From Sindora glabra (taxonomy: Eukaryota; Streptophyta; Magnoliopsida; Fabales; Fabaceae), in the NCBI GenBank assembly GCA_020226215.1, contig CM035233.1, positions 17,193,701-17,257,700 of the forward strand: a DNA stretch of 64,000 bases, read 5' to 3'. Positions within the stretch are counted from its first letter, which is position 1. The number at the start of each line of letters is the position of its first letter. The notes below the pieces were generated by a model. It ran no database searches and was not told where the DNA came from. It saw only the letters and a list, made by a program, of their open reading frames with translations. Below, one piece after another: positions 60,486 to 64,000 of this stretch. The position numbers were made by a program, and so were the translations under genes.

Positions 60486-61580
60486 CCAAGTAAGCTAAAA
60501 TTTAAATGAGTAATGTTATTTACACTATTATATGTTTACTTCTCCTTTACCCTTTTTCATAAATTAGAAAAAAAATTTGACTTATGAAAAAAAAAACTAA
60601 ACAATTTTTTTCTACTTTAGAAAAAATGAATGAAAGAGAGTAAACACAAAGTATAAGTAGTGTTACTCAATTTAGACATCAAGCATAATGCGAAGATAAG
60701 AAGGCCATTTATAACTTAGCATTTCTATGATTATTGTTGTCAATTAGGTTAACTATTTTTGAATAATGATTATGGCATTGTTCAACTCTTTTTCATTAGT
60801 TATTAGTTTGCTTAATTATGTAAAATTAATATAGATCAAATTACACTCACTTTTTTTCAAAATTGTAAATTAGATTTATATTTTTTAAAATATATATTTA
60901 CTTTTGTTAGTTTTTTTTATGCATATGAAAAGAAATTTTAATATGTATTTCTAAAAAAAGACATTTGAATATAATTATGAAATTAAATTTAATGTGTTAA
61001 AATAACGAGAAAATCGATCATTTATCAATTTCTAATGGTTTTTGTCATGTATAAAGCAAGAGTAATATCAAAGCCTATCTTGTGTGATTAGTTGCATGAA
61101 AAAGTTTTTTATGCACTATCGATATGATAGCGAAGGATTAAGGACAAAAGATAAAATATGTCAGACAAATAGAAAAAAATAAATGTGAAAAGCCTTATCA
61201 CACTCTTATTCCTTTACAATTGTATATTTTGGTATATACCTCTACCACTAAAGAACCCATAGCTAGTTTCCTATAACCATTGTGTCCTAACAAATCTTCA
61301 TCAGCCTTGGGAGGAGGACCAATATCATCCTTATGAGATATAGTGTATAATTTAATATATAAAAAATTTAGGATAAATATTAATAGTAGAATACCAAGGC
61401 CAATATTATTACATTATCACTTTTATTCCCACTCCCTTAACCACACTCTCACACAGTGATACTTAAAATTTTACATCCTACCTACATATGAAAAGCTATG
61501 AATAAGGAGTGTGAATAATGATATGGAAGAAAACTTATTTTACTATGACCTATTTCAATCTCTTTTAGTTGACCATTATC
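60485..61580 (+). repeat. Dispersed repeat family B, copy 2
   Basis: Colinear with 50,560-51,700 in the same orientation. The minus-strand stretch shared by both copies reads here IGPPPKADEDLLG, YRKLAMGSLV; the two copies differ by substitutions that mostly keep this frame readable, which hints at a former exon of unknown identity. Confidence 0.8.
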
Positions 61581-64000
61581 TCGATTCGCCTAGTCATAAT
61601 TAGCATGGAGCTTGTTTCTCAATTTCCACAAGCTTGTTTAATCCTACCATAGCATTATTGCACAATTACTAAATAATTTAGTTAACTATTTTCATTTTTA
61701 AATACATTACAAATATTTGCAAACAAGGTTTATATTATAATTTGTATAAGCTATCTACATGACCCATATCATCTCCTAGTTATTCTTTACAAGATTATGG
61801 CTACATTTAAATGAAAATTAAAAAAATTTATACTTTTAAGCTACTGATAATGGTCGAAGAGCTACAATAGGCTAAACATTTTGAAAACAAAAATAATAAG
61901 CTATAAACTTAACAAGTGGATAACCTACCTAATAACAACCATATTCATATCCATACACATATTACTTATTTACATATAATCATTTCAGCTCTCACTAATA
62001 GCTCTAACTTATATTATGTAATATTTTTACTGATCAATGATAGCATATAATAGTCAATAAAATAAAAACAATATAGCACCTACTTGATCTACAATCACAA
62101 AGTAACATAAGCATTATATAGTCTTAAGCATTATATAGTATCAAGACAACAAACAACAAACAATTAAATTATTGTAGATATTATCAACTAACTCTAGTGC
62201 CGAAGTTACTCCTATCCTACCTACATGATTAACATGCCTACCCTTCCCCTTATTTACTCCTTATGAGTGCTTGGTGGGATATGACAATGACGTGACACAT
62301 AACTTGGTTATAAAATATAAAGTGAAAACTTGTAAAACTTACCAAAACCATTCAAACTATTATAGGAATGATCATTTTGGTGGAGAGTCATGCTTCAATA
62401 CTATTCACATGAGAGCTTGTAAGGCTCGATTTTTTATATCCATATAAGTAAAACCTAGGTTCTGGTACCATATGTGCATAATAAAGAAACATCCTACCTC
62501 GTGCCTCCTTTTAAAATAGCAATCCCTCCATTTTCATAATGCCTAAATGATCTACCTTATAAATTATAGCCTGTTCCTTATCCCCTCACAAATGAATTCC
62601 AGTTTCAACATAATTTCATAATATTAACCCATTTTCATTTCCATTTATCATTAATATACAATATAATTCATCATAACATTCAATAAATAATTACATTGGT
62701 AATTTTATTACAAATTTAACATATTTATAATAAATAAACATTTATTATTACACAATAATCCACATATAATCGCATGTCCCTATTAGGATTTACTATATCA
62801 ATCATAAATATAAACATATATTAATCATAATCTTATTCCTTTTAGGAATTCCATCATCAATATCTTGAACATTAACATTCATGCATGACTATTGTGCAAT
62901 CATAAAAGCTATACAAGCATACATGAATTCATATTATCATAAAATAATTAACTAGGCATATAGGGATATGATAACTGGGTATATACTCATATATAACTAT
63001 CTAGAATTAACCCTAGATGTCGTACTTGAGTATATACTTGAGTTGGACCATTCAATAAGCAACCCTTCTATGTATATTTGTGTAATTTTGACCCTTGAAT
63101 AATATTCTATGAATAACCCAAGATTTTCAAACTTATTTTTTATGAAACTTACTTTATATAAAAATAGTCTTAATTAAATTTTCATAGACTGGTCTTTTGC
63201 ATAAAATAGTTAAGTTTTGGAAGAGTTATTTTTATTATAATTTAAATTTAAAAATCCAATCTTTTATAATCCTAAACTTTTTATCTTTATTCATTATTTT
63301 AGTGATATCTCAAAATATACATAATATATTAATTTAAAACTAACTCCATTAAAAAATATAACTAAGTACCTTTCCAATGATAAGTGATTTGCTAAAAATA
63401 GGATAACTTTTGAAAGTTAACAATCTTATCTTAACACACTCAATTATAGGTATCTAGATAACAATTTTGGTGCTTGTACTTCAGTATATGCTTACTTATG
63501 GCCACCCATATTGTGATAATTGAGTATATACTTGAGTATAAGCATTCAGAGAGTAATTTTAGAACCATACTCACTTATATGGTATAGTATAATACCTATA
63601 TTTTGCAAAATCTGCAAAACATTGTTCTCTAAATCTAAGTCCTACACATCTATAAAGCTAAAAACTAACTCAAATCTATCATTTAATCTCTTTTTCACAA
63701 TACTAATGTCAATAATTTATGCGATATCATTTTCTATCATAATCAAATTCTCATTTTAGTAACAAAACAACTTTAACATTCTATAAAATTAATGACATTT
63801 GTCAAAGCTAATGAAAATTTGAAATTACTAGTTCAATGAAAATTTTGTAGTATAAGGTAACGAACTAGGCCAAACCCTCGAATGATCCACTTAATACATT
63901 CTTTTACATTCAATTACTAGCTATATGTATAGAATAATTTAAGCATTTTATCTTAGAAAAAAAACAAAATAAATAAATGGAAATAGAATTAGGCAATTAA
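61580..64000. other. AT-rich sequence, no gene seen
   Basis: No supported gene. TTGAGTATATACTTGAGT occurs twice (63,028 and 63,522) with weak similarity around it. The plus frame 63,520-63,759 is hydrophobic and Ser/Ile-rich and matches nothing. Confidence 0.45.

Overview
The window looks like repeat-rich nuclear DNA of a flowering plant, most likely a eudicot. It is very AT-rich and has no intact host gene that I can defend. Almost everything recognisable is a decayed plant transposable element: Ty3/gypsy of two lineages, Ty1/copia, LINE, CACTA, hAT-like and PIF/Harbinger. There is also one broken host-type gene, an adenylate isopentenyltransferase. The decay is mostly point mutation to stop codons (TGG to TAG/TGA, CAA to TAA), as expected of old methylated plant repeats. 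I cannot name the species.

Layout. 1-1190 has no gene. 1188-1950 (+) is a gypsy RNase H/integrase scrap. About 2,600-9,450 (-) is a full-order but dead Ty3/gypsy polyprotein with a second, Tat-type RNase H, followed by short tandem repeats (9,640-9,960). 10.0-12.0 kb is empty.

The centrepiece is 12,025-25,401, a 13.4-kb PIF/Harbinger-like DNA transposon with matching ends (GGTCATTTGGT) and a TTA target duplication on both sides. From left to right it holds: a seven-copy ~426-bp tandem array; a multi-exon Ulp1-like cysteine protease gene (+), now broken; a ~303-bp tandem repeat; a MYB/SANT-like partner gene (-); and a DDE transposase gene (-). The third catalytic residue of the transposase is Lys instead of Glu, and its C-terminal half is duplicated in frame. 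A short motif, GTTACTRTTT, is scattered through the non-transposase part in both orientations and often forms hairpins.

25.4-29.1 kb is mostly empty apart from an unrecognised ORF at 28.1 kb. 29,154-33,658 (+) is a Ty1/copia element with both LTRs. 35.4-36.7 kb and 56.1-57.4 kb are two copies of one unidentified dispersed repeat; 50.6-51.7 kb and 60.5-61.6 kb are two copies of another. 40.0-42.1 kb is a ~725-bp tandem array. 45.9-47.3 kb (-) is a Del-like gypsy gag-protease relic, followed by a 255-bp tandem duplication. 52.1-53.0 kb (+) is the isopentenyltransferase pseudogene. 53.85-54.5 kb (-) is a LINE-type RNase H relic. 57,464-58,572 is a short hAT-like element with 8-bp target duplications. 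59.0-59.5 kb (+) is the C-terminal part of a CACTA TNP2-type protein. The last 2.4 kb shows nothing I recognise.
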